Source: Fusicatenibacter saccharivorans (GTDB lineage Bacteria; Bacillota; Clostridia; Lachnospirales; Lachnospiraceae). Taken from it: a stretch of DNA of 64,000 bases. A program made the position numbers and the translations under genes. The DNA is taken from NCBI RefSeq assembly GCF_027667425.1, contig NZ_JAQEGR010000012.1, forward strand, positions 1-64,000, in the 5' to 3' direction. Below the pieces are notes generated by a model, which was not told the DNA's origin, searched no databases, and saw nothing but the letters and a program-made list of their open reading frames with translations. Positions 34,865-43,480 of this stretch are shown here, piece after piece. How positions within the stretch are numbered: the stretch's first letter is position 1; each line of letters starts with the position of its first letter.

Positions 34865-36493
34865 ATGCAGTATTTTCAGGGGAAATCCGTATATAAAGGA
34901 ATTGTTATGGGACCGGTTGCGGTTCTGAAGAAAAATGATTACCAGGTTAAAAGAGCCCGGATTGAAGATCCGGAAGCAGAAGTAAAACGTGTGAAAGAAG
35001 CCGTGGAGGTTTCGAAAAAACAGCTTGGCAGACTGTATGACAAGGCAGTCCGGGAAGTTGGAGAGGCAAGTGCGGCGATCTTTGAAGTCCATCAGATGAT
35101 GCTGGAGGATGAGGACTATCTGGAATCAATGGAGAACATGATCCGGACAGAACTGGTAAATGCAGAATATGCAGCGGCAGCAACCGGCGATAATTTTGCA
35201 GAGATGTTTGCAGCTATGGATGATGAATATATGAAGGCTCGTTCCGCAGATGTAAAAGATATTTCCGAACGTCTGGTCCGCAATTTAAGCGGCGAGGGAG
35301 ATAACGACCTGAGTTCTATGGAACCATCTGTTATAGTGGCAGACGATTTAAGTCCGAGTGAAACTGTACAGATGGACAAAGAAAAAATACTTGCGTTTGT
35401 GACTGTGCATGGATCTACCAATTCTCATACTGCGATTCTTGCGCGAATGATGAATATTCCGGCATTAATCGGCGTCCCGATGGATTTAAACGGTCTGAAA
35501 ACAGGCATGACGGCCGTTGTAGACGGTTTTTCAGGTCAGGTTATCTTTGAGCCGGAGGAGGATGTGCGGAAGGAAACCGAAAAAAGAATGCAGGAAGAAG
35601 CAGAAAAACAGAAGCTTCTTGAGGAGTTAAAAGGAAAAGAAAATATTACGCCGGATGGCCGTAAGATCAACATCTATGCAAATATCGGCAGTGTTGGTGA
35701 CCTTGGCTATGTGATGGAAAATGATGCCGGTGGAATTGGACTTTTCCGAAGCGAATTCCTCTATCTTGGAAGAAATGATTTCCCAACGGAGGAAGAACAG
35801 TTTCAGGCATATAAACAGGCCGTGCAGACCATGGCAGGCAAAAAAGTGATTATCCGTACGCTGGATATCGGGGCAGATAAGCAGGTAGAATACTTTAATC
35901 TTGGAAAAGAAGAAAATCCGGCGCTTGGGTACCGTGCAATCCGGATTTGTCTGAAACAGCCGGAAATTTTTAAAGCGCAGCTTCGCGCATTGTTCCGCGC
36001 AGCCGTTTACGGAAACCTTTCTGTCATGTATCCGATGATCACATCAACAGAAGAGGTAGAAAAAATCTACGCAATTGTTGCAGAGGTAGAGGAAGAGCTG
36101 AAAGCACAGGAAGTGCAGTATAAAATTCCGGAGCAGGGCATTATGATCGAGACACCGGCAGCCGTGATGATCAGCGACCGTCTGGCGGAAATGGTGGATT
36201 TCTTCAGCATCGGAACGAATGACCTGACGCAGTATACCCTGGCGATTGATCGTCAGAATGAACAGCTGGATGATTTCTACAATCCACACCATGAAGCCGT
36301 TCTTCGGATGATTCGCATGGTGGTGGAAAATGCACACAAATGCGGAAAATGGGCAGGAATCTGCGGGGAGCTCGGTGCAGATCTGACATTGACGGAGCAG
36401 TTTGTACGAATGGGAGTGGATGAGCTTTCTGTTGCTCCGTCCATGATTCTGAAGCTGCGGAAGGTTGTCCGCGAGATGAAAGCAGAAGAGTAG
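34865..36493 (+). CDS. ptsI: PTS enzyme I
   Basis: 542 residues. Autophosphorylates with PEP and passes the phosphate to HPr. N-terminal HPr-binding and swivelling domains contain the active His in GSTNSHTAILARMMNIPA (about residue 188); the C-terminal PEP-binding barrel has GGIGLFRSEFLYLGR, GTNDLTQYTLAIDRQN and the catalytic Cys in WAGICGELGAD (about 502). Length is slightly below the usual 570-575. It is the last gene of the operon, 23 bases after ptsH. Confidence 0.96.
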   Translation: MQYFQGKSVYKGIVMGPVAVLKKNDYQVKRARIEDPEAEVKRVKEAVEVSKKQLGRLYDKAVREVGEASAAIFEVHQMMLEDEDYLESMENMIRTELVNAEYAAAATGDNFAEMFAAMDDEYMKARSADVKDISERLVRNLSGEGDNDLSSMEPSVIVADDLSPSETVQMDKEKILAFVTVHGSTNSHTAILARMMNIPALIGVPMDLNGLKTGMTAVVDGFSGQVIFEPEEDVRKETEKRMQEEAEKQKLLEELKGKENITPDGRKINIYANIGSVGDLGYVMENDAGGIGLFRSEFLYLGRNDFPTEEEQFQAYKQAVQTMAGKKVIIRTLDIGADKQVEYFNLGKEENPALGYRAIRICLKQPEIFKAQLRALFRAAVYGNLSVMYPMITSTEEVEKIYAIVAEVEEELKAQEVQYKIPEQGIMIETPAAVMISDRLAEMVDFFSIGTNDLTQYTLAIDRQNEQLDDFYNPHHEAVLRMIRMVVENAHKCGKWAGICGELGADLTLTEQFVRMGVDELSVAPSMILKLRKVVREMKAEE

Positions 36494-36509
36494 AAAAAAC
36501 GATACAGCA

Positions 36510-36546
36510 GATAAGAAAACTCTCTGTTTTGGAGAGTTTTCTTATC
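36510..36546. terminator. terminator of the PTS operon
   Basis: GATAAGAAAACTCTC / GAGAGTTTTCTTATC, perfect 15-bp arms with a 7-base loop. Confidence 0.85.
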
Positions 36547-36644
36547 TGTTCACAAATAACAGAAGATACAGCCGAAAAATCAGAAAAAAAGAAAGGATGT
36601 TTGGGACAACAGTAAGAAAATGTCTCAAATCCTTTTATTTCCTC

Positions 36645-36673
36645 TTGACGAATGGCGTATTTTGCGATAGTGT
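36645..36673 (+). promoter_or_regulatory. promoter of metK
   Basis: TTGACG at 36645-36650, 17-bp spacer, TAGTGT at 36668-36673. It precedes the riboswitch by about 40 bases. Confidence 0.6.
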
Positions 36674-36715
36674 ATCAGAGTAGCAAAAAACAAAATCAAA
36701 AATTCAGTTGCTTTT

Positions 36716-36829
36716 CTCTTATTCAGAGTGGTGGAGATACATAGGATCTGTGAAACCACGGCAACCCCCAGACAGAATGGTCTGTACGGGAAGGTGCCAG
36801 CCTGAGCGAAATTTTCGAACAATAAGGGG
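36716..36829 (+). ncRNA. SAM-I riboswitch (S box)
   Basis: P1 is CTCTTATT paired with AATAAGGG. The core has AGAGTGGTGGAG, AACCACGGCAACC and GGTGCCAGCCTGAGC, all diagnostic of SAM-I aptamers, with the kink-turn and pseudoknot regions in place. SAM binding should stabilise P1 and allow the downstream terminator, shutting off metK. Confidence 0.97.
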
Positions 36830-36847
36830 ATTTGAACATTACTATTC

Positions 36848-36878
36848 AGGTCCGCTAAAAATTGCGGATCTTTTTTTA
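36848..36878 (+). terminator. riboswitch-controlled terminator before metK
   Basis: AGGTCCGC / GCGGATCT stem with an AT loop and seven T. It lies 18 bases after the aptamer and 77 before the metK start. Confidence 0.88.
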
Positions 36879-36954
36879 CGAAAAAATGTTCAGGGAAAGC
36901 CAAAGCCCACGAACGAAAAGCAAAAGAGAAGAGAAGAAAAAAAGGAGAAAAAGA

Positions 36955-38142
36955 ATGGAAAAAAGACTGTTTACTTCTGAGTCTGTAACCGAAGGACATC
37001 CGGACAAAATCTGTGATGCCATTTCTGATGCGATTCTGGATGCGCTGCTTGAGCAGGATCCGATGAGCCGCGTAGCTTGCGAAACCTGTACTACAACAGG
37101 ATACGTTATGGTAATGGGTGAGATTACATCCAACGCACACATTGATTTCCAGCAGGTTGTACGTGATACCGTTCGCGAAATCGGCTACGACCGTGCAAAA
37201 TACGGATTTGACGCAGATACCTGCGCTGTTGTAACTGCAATTGACAAACAGTCCACCGATATCGCTATGGGTGTAGACAAAGCGCTCGAAGCAAAAGAGA
37301 ACAATATGAGCGATGAGGAGATCGATGCCATTGGAGCAGGAGATCAGGGAATGATGTTCGGATTCGCAACCAACGAGACCGAAGAGTACATGCCATACCC
37401 GATCTACATGGCACACAAACTGGCTCGCCAGCTGACCAAAGTCCGCAAAGACGGTACTTTAACATACCTGCGTCCGGATGGAAAAACACAGGTAACCGTA
37501 GAGTACGATGAGAACGGCAAACCGTTCCGTCTTGATGCGGTTGTTCTTTCCACTCAGCATGATCCGGAAGTATCCCAGGAGCAGATTCATGAGGATATCA
37601 AAAAATACGTATTCGACGAAATCATTCCGGCAGACATGGTAGATGAGCACACCAAGTTCTTCATCAACCCTACCGGCCGTTTCGTAATCGGCGGACCTCA
37701 CGGAGATTCCGGTCTGACCGGCCGTAAGATCATCGTAGACACCTACGGCGGATACGCTCGTCACGGCGGCGGAGCTTTCTCTGGAAAAGACTGCACAAAA
37801 GTAGACCGTTCTGCAGCTTATGCAGCACGTTACGTAGCAAAGAACATCGTAGCAGCAGGTCTTGCTGATAAATGCGAGGTTCAGCTTTCCTACGCAATCG
37901 GTGTCGCTCATCCGACCTCTATCATGATCGACAGCTACGGCACAGGAAAACTGTCCGACAACAAACTGACCGATATCGTTCGCGAGAACTTTGATCTTCG
38001 CCCGGCTGGAATCATCAAAATGCTGGATCTGCGCCGTCCGATCTACAAACAGACTTCCGCTTACGGACACTTCGGAAGAAACGATCTGGATCTGCCGTGG
38101 GAGAAACTGGACAAGGTAGAAGACCTGAAAAAATACCTTTAA
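36955..38142 (+). CDS. metK: S-adenosylmethionine synthetase
   Basis: 395 residues from the ATG at 36955 after AAAGGAG; a longer reading from 36862 would begin inside the terminator and is rejected. Makes SAM from methionine and ATP. Signatures SESVTEGHPDKICD, GAGDQGMMFGFATNETEEYMP and GGGAFSGKDCTKVDRSAAY (phosphate-loop) are complete. Codon use is strongly optimised. It is feedback-regulated by the SAM-I riboswitch in its leader. Confidence 0.97.
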   Translation: MEKRLFTSESVTEGHPDKICDAISDAILDALLEQDPMSRVACETCTTTGYVMVMGEITSNAHIDFQQVVRDTVREIGYDRAKYGFDADTCAVVTAIDKQSTDIAMGVDKALEAKENNMSDEEIDAIGAGDQGMMFGFATNETEEYMPYPIYMAHKLARQLTKVRKDGTLTYLRPDGKTQVTVEYDENGKPFRLDAVVLSTQHDPEVSQEQIHEDIKKYVFDEIIPADMVDEHTKFFINPTGRFVIGGPHGDSGLTGRKIIVDTYGGYARHGGGAFSGKDCTKVDRSAAYAARYVAKNIVAAGLADKCEVQLSYAIGVAHPTSIMIDSYGTGKLSDNKLTDIVRENFDLRPAGIIKMLDLRRPIYKQTSAYGHFGRNDLDLPWEKLDKVEDLKKYL

Positions 38143-38204
38143 AACACGGTTGTTCGTACGAACCTTGTGTTTATAGAAAGTTTAGAAAGATTCATCTAAG
38201 TTAA

Positions 38205-38233
38205 TGAAAAATCCTCAGGCGTTGTGCTATAAT
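38205..38233 (+). promoter_or_regulatory. promoter of the two-component operon
   Basis: TGAAAA at 38205-38210, 17-bp spacer and extended -10 TGCTATAAT ending at 38233. Confidence 0.6.
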
Positions 38234-38263
38234 AAATTTAGACTGCGTACTGAGGATTTTTTT
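38207..38263 (+). terminator. metK terminator whose loop contains the next promoter
   Basis: AAAATCCTCAG (38208-38218) and CTGAGGATTTTTTT (38250-38263) form a hairpin with a T run. The 31-base loop contains the extended -10 TGCTATAAT (38225-38233) of the next gene. A further weak hairpin lies at 38142-38173. Confidence 0.65.
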
Positions 38264-38319
38264 CTGTCCTGCGGGCGCGGAAAATACGAAATATGTGTTG
38301 GAAAACAGGTGAATTTTAT

Positions 38320-39834
38320 ATGGAAAAAAAGAAAAAAAGCATGAAATTACGGACGAGAGTCATCATTTCTTTTTTCATCATCATACTGGTTCCGATTGTG
38401 ATGTGCGCCTTAACGTTTTACTTTTTTGTAGGGTATAAGACGAAGAGCATTGGTGAAAAATATGGTCTCGCAAACGCAACGTATCGAACCATTTCGAACA
38501 ATACGCTGCTTTTGAATGCGATGACAGCAGAAGAGTACGACGAGGTGGAGAAGACCGCAAAATCGGATACCTCGATGCTGGAAGAAACGGATTATCTCGC
38601 CATTCTGAATGCGAGACTGAAGAAAAAACAGTCGTTTATTGCGGTGTGTGAAAACGGAACCATCATTTACAACGGATCGGCAGAGCTGTCGTCGGAGGAA
38701 CTGGAAAATGAGCTGCCGAAATACGGCGATCCAGGCGCCAATTCCCAAGGCGGTGTTTATTTCCGAAATGAAAAACAGTGGATGGTCAAACAGGTGGACT
38801 ATGAGAACGTGGACGGAAAAGAATGCAGTGCGTTTATCGTAACCAAGACAGATCAGATTGCGCCGCAGATTACGGGTATGGCAAGAGAACTTGCTGTTGT
38901 GACGGTTCTGATTCTGGTGTTCACCAGCCTTGGCCTGAGCCTTTGGATTTACCGCGGTGTGATCGGCCCGCTCGGACAGCTGAAGAAGGCGACGCAGAAC
39001 ATCAAAGACGGAAATCTTGACTTTACCGTGGAGCCGTGTGGTGTGGCAGAGATCAATGATCTCTGCGAGGACTTCGAGGAGATGCGCATCCGGCTGAAAG
39101 AGACGGCGGAGGAAAAGGTTGAGTTCGACAAAGAGAATAAAGAGCTGATCAGCAACATTTCGCATGACCTGAAAACGCCGATTACCGCGGTCAAAGGATA
39201 TGTGGAGGGCATCATGGACGGTGTGGCGAATACGCCGGAGAAGATGGACCGTTACATCCGCACGATTTACAATAAGGCAAATGAGATGGATTGTCTGATT
39301 AATGAGCTGACGTTTTATTCCAAGATTGACACGAACCGTATTCCGTATACGTTTTCAAAAATCCACATCGCAGATTACTTTGATGACTGCGTGGAGGAGC
39401 TGAATCTGGAACTTGACGCGCAGCATGTGGATCTGACATACTTTAATTACCTCGAGGACGACCCGGTCGTCATTGCGGATGCGGAGCAGATCAAGCGTGT
39501 CATCAATAATATTGTAAGCAATTCCATCAAATATATGGACAAGAGCCATAAGGTCATCAACATCCGTCTGCGCGATGTCGGAGATTTTGTGCAGGTGGAG
39601 ATTGAGGATAACGGAAAGGGAATTGCGACGAAGGATCTGACGAAGATTTTCGATCGCTTTTATCGCACCGATGCGTCCCGCAACAGCACGAGGGGCGGCA
39701 GCGGAATTGGCCTTTCGATTGTGAAGAAAATTCTCGAAGACCACGGCGGAAAAGTGTGGGCCACCAGCAAAGAAGGGGTGGGCACCACGATGTACTTTGT
39801 ATTAAGAAAATATCAGGAGGTACCTGTTTCATGA
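38320..39834 (+). CDS. sensor histidine kinase (HAMP, HisKA, HATPase)
   Basis: 504 residues from the ATG at 38320, preceded by AGGTGA. Two membrane segments (about 12-33 and 190-212) enclose a sensor loop of about 155 residues without a recognisable domain. Then HAMP, HisKA with the phospho-His in NISHDLKTPITAVKGY (about 282), N box NIVSNSIKYMD, and G boxes DNGKGIATKDL, FDRFYR and GGSGIGLSIVKK. The stop overlaps the start of the response regulator, so the two are translationally coupled. The signal is unknown; the overall type resembles envelope-stress kinases. Confidence 0.93.
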   Translation: MEKKKKSMKLRTRVIISFFIIILVPIVMCALTFYFFVGYKTKSIGEKYGLANATYRTISNNTLLLNAMTAEEYDEVEKTAKSDTSMLEETDYLAILNARLKKKQSFIAVCENGTIIYNGSAELSSEELENELPKYGDPGANSQGGVYFRNEKQWMVKQVDYENVDGKECSAFIVTKTDQIAPQITGMARELAVVTVLILVFTSLGLSLWIYRGVIGPLGQLKKATQNIKDGNLDFTVEPCGVAEINDLCEDFEEMRIRLKETAEEKVEFDKENKELISNISHDLKTPITAVKGYVEGIMDGVANTPEKMDRYIRTIYNKANEMDCLINELTFYSKIDTNRIPYTFSKIHIADYFDDCVEELNLELDAQHVDLTYFNYLEDDPVVIADAEQIKRVINNIVSNSIKYMDKSHKVINIRLRDVGDFVQVEIEDNGKGIATKDLTKIFDRFYRTDASRNSTRGGSGIGLSIVKKILEDHGGKVWATSKEGVGTTMYFVLRKYQEVPVS

Positions 39835-40520
39835 GTAAAATACTGATTGTTGAGGATGAGGAATCCATTGCAGATCTGGAGAAAGATTATCTGGAGCTTT
39901 CGGGCTTTGAGGTGGAGATTGAAAACCAGGGAGACACCGGTCTTGTACGGGCGATCAAGGAGGATTTTGATCTGCTGATCCTGGATCTGATGCTGCCGGA
40001 GGTGGATGGCTTTGAGATCTGCCGCGAAGTGCGTGAAAAGAAGGATATTCCGATTATCATGGTTTCTGCAAAGAAGGATGATATTGATAAAATCCGCGGA
40101 CTGGGCCTTGGTGCGGATGACTATATGACAAAGCCGTTTTCCCCAAGTGAGCTGGTTGCGCGCGTGAAAGCACATCTGGCACGGTACGAACGTCTGGTCG
40201 GAAGCGGCAAGAAGGAAAATGATATCGTGGAGATCCGCGGCATCAAGATTGACAAGACGGCACGCCGCGTGTGGGTGAATGGCGAGGAGAAGCAGTTTAC
40301 GACAAAAGAATTCGATTTGCTGACCTTCCTTGCGGAGAATCCGAACCGCGTCTTTACAAAAGAGGAGCTGTTCCGGGAGATCTGGGATATGGAGTCGATC
40401 GGAGATATTGCGACGGTTACGGTGCATATCAAGAAGATCCGTGAAAAGATTGAGTTTAATACGGCAAAGCCGCAGTATATCGAGACGATCTGGGGCGTTG
40501 GATATCGGTTTAAGGCATAA
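39831..40520 (+). CDS. response regulator, OmpR/PhoB family
   Basis: 229 residues from ATG 39831, sharing ATGA with the kinase stop and preceded by AGGAGG. The receiver has VEDEE, phospho-Asp in ILDLMLPEVDG (about residue 51) and the Lys of MTKPFSPSEL; the C-terminal winged helix (about 130-229) ends GVGYRFKA. An upstream in-frame ATG inside the kinase gene is rejected. It regulates unknown targets together with the coupled kinase. Confidence 0.95.
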   Translation: MSKILIVEDEESIADLEKDYLELSGFEVEIENQGDTGLVRAIKEDFDLLILDLMLPEVDGFEICREVREKKDIPIIMVSAKKDDIDKIRGLGLGADDYMTKPFSPSELVARVKAHLARYERLVGSGKKENDIVEIRGIKIDKTARRVWVNGEEKQFTTKEFDLLTFLAENPNRVFTKEELFREIWDMESIGDIATVTVHIKKIREKIEFNTAKPQYIETIWGVGYRFKA

Positions 40521-40547
40521 AGAATCTGTGTTTCGGGGAGAGATAAA

Positions 40548-41144
40548 ATGGGAAAAATTTACTATCTGATGGGAAAAAGTGCGTCAGGGAAAGATCATAT
40601 TTATGAGCATCTGATCCAGGAGACGGCGCTGGATTTAAAACCGTTTGTCCTGTATACAACACGGCCGATCCGGAGCGGGGAGCAGGACGGAAGAGAGTAT
40701 TTCTTTGTGGATGAAAAACGGCTTTCGGAACTGCGGGAGGCCGGAAAGATTATCGAGGAGCGCATGTATTCGACGGTGCAGGGGCCGTGGTATTATTTTA
40801 CGGCGGATGACGGGCAGATTGATCTTGTGAAGCATGATTATCTCGGAATCGGGACACTGGAATCGTATCTGAAATTAAAGGCATACTTCGGGGAGCAGGC
40901 GATGGTTCCGCTGTATGTCGAGGTGGACGATGGGCTGCGGCTTTCGCGGGCACTGGAACGGGAAAGAAAACAGACAGAGCCGAAATACGCGGAGATGTGC
41001 CGGAGATTCCTGGCGGACTGTGAGGATTTTACGGAGGAGAAAATTGCGGAAGCTGGAATTGTCCGCAGATTTTTCAATAATTCTACGCCGGAAGACTGTT
41101 TTTCCGAAATTCAGAATTTTGTGGAACAACAGAAAAAGTTGTGA
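40548..41144 (+). CDS. guanylate kinase-like protein
   Basis: 198 residues. P-loop MGKSASGKDHI near the N-terminus, then YTTRPIRSGEQDGREYFFV, the guanylate-kinase-type nucleotide segment, and a lid-like Arg-rich stretch. It differs from housekeeping Gmk (which has GPSGVGKGT), so it is probably a paralogue with undefined nucleotide specificity. It lies 28 bases after the response regulator and about 55 bases before holB, at the start of a replication/translation housekeeping run. Confidence 0.75.
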   Translation: MGKIYYLMGKSASGKDHIYEHLIQETALDLKPFVLYTTRPIRSGEQDGREYFFVDEKRLSELREAGKIIEERMYSTVQGPWYYFTADDGQIDLVKHDYLGIGTLESYLKLKAYFGEQAMVPLYVEVDDGLRLSRALERERKQTEPKYAEMCRRFLADCEDFTEEKIAEAGIVRRFFNNSTPEDCFSEIQNFVEQQKKL

Positions 41145-41198
41145 TATACTTAATGCAGTATTAGTAAGAAATACAAAAGAACTCCAGGGGGTGATTTT

Positions 41199-42188
41199 AT
41201 GCAGGGTTTTCAGAAGGTTGTAGGACATCAGGAAATCATAACGCATTTACAGAATGCCATTTCGATGAATAAAGTATCTCATGCTTATCTTTTTGGCGGA
41301 GAGAGTGGATCGGGAAAGAAAATGATGGCTTCACTGTTTGCGATGACGCTTCAGTGCGAGAAGCACGGGGTCGAGCCCTGTATGGAATGCCCGTCCTGTA
41401 AAAAGGCACAGAGCCAGAATCATCCGGATATCATTTATGTGAAGCATGAAAAGCCGAACACCATCAGCATCGATGAAATCCGCGAGCAGCTCATTAACGA
41501 TGTGATGATCAAGCCGTACAGCAGTCCGTACAAGATTTATATCATCGACGAGGCGCAGAAGCTGACACTTCAGGCGCAGAACGCGCTGCTGAAGACGATC
41601 GAGGAGCCGCCGGCCTACGCAGTTGTCATGCTTCTGGCAGACAACCCGGATGCGCTGCTTCCGACGATTTCGTCACGCTGCGTGCAGTTAAATTTAAAAC
41701 CAGTGGGAGACCAGCTTGTGAAAGATTATCTGATGAACGAAATGCATGTGCCGGATTACCAGGCAGAGGTTGATGCGTCCCTGGCGCAGGGAAATATCGG
41801 AAAAGCAGAGCGGATTGCCCGTTCTCCGGAATACGAGGAGACGCTGGAAAGTGCACTCCGCATGGCAAAGTACGCCGACAGTATGCCGCTGTATGAAATC
41901 GTGGAGACGATCAAAAAACTGACGGCCGAAAAAGACAATATTGATGATTACTTCGATATCTTTTCTTTATGGTTCCGCGATGTTCTGCTCTTTAAGGCGA
42001 CAAAAGAGGTCGATTCCCTTGTGTTCAAGCAGGAGCTGAATGGAATCCGTGAGAGAGCAAATAAGAGCTCATACGAAGGCCTGGAGAAGATTATAGAGGC
42101 GATTCAGAAGGCGAGAGCCCGCCTGAACGCGAATGTTAATTTTGATTTAACCATGGAGCTTATGTTCCTGACAATGAAGGAAAACTGA
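41199..42188 (+). CDS. holB: DNA polymerase III delta' subunit
   Basis: 329 residues of the AAA+ clamp-loader type: Walker A-like GGESGSGKKMMA, a four-Cys zinc module (CEKHGVEPCMECPSCKK, about 55-71), DEAQKLTLQAQNALLKTIEEPP and the SRC arginine-finger motif in ISSRCVQL. Part of the clamp loader that places the sliding clamp on DNA. Its stop is followed after 4 bases by ricT, an order common in Firmicutes. Confidence 0.93.
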   Translation: MQGFQKVVGHQEIITHLQNAISMNKVSHAYLFGGESGSGKKMMASLFAMTLQCEKHGVEPCMECPSCKKAQSQNHPDIIYVKHEKPNTISIDEIREQLINDVMIKPYSSPYKIYIIDEAQKLTLQAQNALLKTIEEPPAYAVVMLLADNPDALLPTISSRCVQLNLKPVGDQLVKDYLMNEMHVPDYQAEVDASLAQGNIGKAERIARSPEYEETLESALRMAKYADSMPLYEIVETIKKLTAEKDNIDDYFDIFSLWFRDVLLFKATKEVDSLVFKQELNGIRERANKSSYEGLEKIIEAIQKARARLNANVNFDLTMELMFLTMKEN

Positions 42189-42192
42189 TAGC

Positions 42193-43095
42193 ATGATAAC
42201 AATTATAGGAGTACGTTTTCGAAACGTAGGAAAAGTATATTATTTCTCGCCGAGAGAGCTGGACATCTGCGTGGGCGACCACGTTATCGTTGAGACGGCG
42301 CGCGGCGTAGAGTATGGTTTCGTTGTGCTGGGGCCAAAAGAAGTTGACGATTCCAAGGTGATCCAGCCGTTGAAAGAAGTCATCCGCATTGCAACGCCGA
42401 AGGATGATGCGCGGGAGGAGAGCAACCGCAAGAAAGAAAAAGAAGCGTTTGAAATCTGCCAGAAGAAGATCCGGGCGCACAACCTGGAGATGAAGCTGAT
42501 CGATGCAGAGTATACGTTTGACAATAACAAGATGCTGTTTTACTTTACCGCCGACGGAAGAATTGATTTCCGTGAGCTGGTAAAGGATCTGGCGGCTGTC
42601 TTTAAGACGAGAATCGAGCTTCGCCAGATCGGTGTCCGCGATGAGACAAAGATCCTCGGCGGAATCGGCATCTGCGGCAGACCGCTTTGCTGCCATACGT
42701 ATCTGTCCGAGTTTGCACCGGTTTCGATCAAGATGGCAAAAGAGCAGAACCTGTCCCTGAACCCGACGAAGATTTCGGGTGTCTGCGGACGACTGATGTG
42801 TTGCCTGAAAAACGAGCAGGAAACCTATGAATACCTGAACCGCAAGCTGCCGGGTGTCGGCGATATCGTAACGCTGCCGGACGGCATGAAAGGTGAGGTT
42901 TCCGGTGTGAATGTGCTTCGTCAGCTCGTAAAAGTGCTGGTGGATGTGAACGATGAGAAGGAAATGCGGGAGTGCCCGGTGGAAGAGCTCAAGTTCAAGC
43001 CGAAGCATAAGAAGGAAAAAGGCAAAGAGAAGAAAAAAGACAGAAACAGCTCCGGGGAGCAGGCTTCTTCGGAAGAGGCAAAACAGCCGGAATAA
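42193..43095 (+). CDS. ricT: PSP1-domain protein RicT (YaaT)
   Basis: 300 residues. The PSP1 domain contains the characteristic cysteines in GICGRPLCCHTYL and SGVCGRLMCCLKNE (about residues 156-165 and 196-209). In Bacillus, RicT with RicA and RicF binds an iron-sulfur cluster, promotes RNase Y maturation of transcripts and is needed for sporulation and competence. The C-terminal 45 residues are highly charged. It lies between holB and trmN6, as in Bacillus. Confidence 0.93.
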   Translation: MITIIGVRFRNVGKVYYFSPRELDICVGDHVIVETARGVEYGFVVLGPKEVDDSKVIQPLKEVIRIATPKDDAREESNRKKEKEAFEICQKKIRAHNLEMKLIDAEYTFDNNKMLFYFTADGRIDFRELVKDLAAVFKTRIELRQIGVRDETKILGGIGICGRPLCCHTYLSEFAPVSIKMAKEQNLSLNPTKISGVCGRLMCCLKNEQETYEYLNRKLPGVGDIVTLPDGMKGEVSGVNVLRQLVKVLVDVNDEKEMRECPVEELKFKPKHKKEKGKEKKKDRNSSGEQASSEEAKQPE

Positions 43096-43111
43096 GAAAA
43101 AGATAAAGAAA

Positions 43112-43150
43112 GTCCTGTGCTCACACGAAATCTGTGGTGCACAGGCTTTT
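43112..43150 (+). terminator. terminator after ricT
   Basis: CCTGTGC..CACA / TGTG..TGCACAGG stem followed by CTTTTGG. Confidence 0.65.
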
Positions 43151-43152
43151 GG

Positions 43153-43281
43153 CTTTACAGAAAACTTCGTTGAAATTTCCTGTAAAGCAAAAGCCCTCCG
43201 GGCAGGATCGCACTGCGGCAGAGGGGAATTAGGTCGCCGGAGCGACCCGCCGCAGGCGGAGAATCCTGCAAAGCAGGATTC
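43153..43281. repeat. intergenic array of hairpins, family B copy 2
   Basis: Successive hairpins: CTTTACAG..CTGTAAAG (43153-43187) with the ACTTCGTTGAA core also found at 5025-5049, GGTCGCcggaGCGACC (43232-43247), CCGCCgcaGGCGG (43247-43259) and GAATCCTGCaaaGCAGGATTC (43261-43281). No ORF. It occupies much of the gap 43096-43480. Confidence 0.55.
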
Positions 43282-43311
43282 TTTGTGGCGAGAAATGCGT
43301 TGCGGAAGCAA

Positions 43312-43340
43312 ATGACAAAAGCGGGGAAATCTGGTATACT
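43312..43340 (+). promoter_or_regulatory. promoter before trmN6
   Basis: ATGACA at 43312-43317, 17-bp spacer, extended -10 TGGTATACT ending at 43340. Confidence 0.65.
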
Positions 43341-43480
43341 GGAACGCAGAGAAGTGAGGCATCCAATAGGCAAAGCAGGTTGTTTTGATACTACCATTTT
43401 GCATGCGAAAAGGATAGAAGATGGGAAGATCTGCAGCGACGGAGACTTTTTTCGCCGGAGCAGAAAAAGAGGAAGGATTT

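Noticed and set aside
36862..36954. N-terminal extension of metK
   Set aside because: It begins inside the riboswitch terminator and encodes a basic low-complexity stretch; MetK proteins start at the MEKRLFTSESV equivalent.
42160..43404. A 414-codon open frame on the minus strand opposite ricT
   Set aside because: It lies opposite a clear RicT gene and the repeat array, is His/Leu/Arg-rich, and has no ribosome site; it is a shadow of the real gene.
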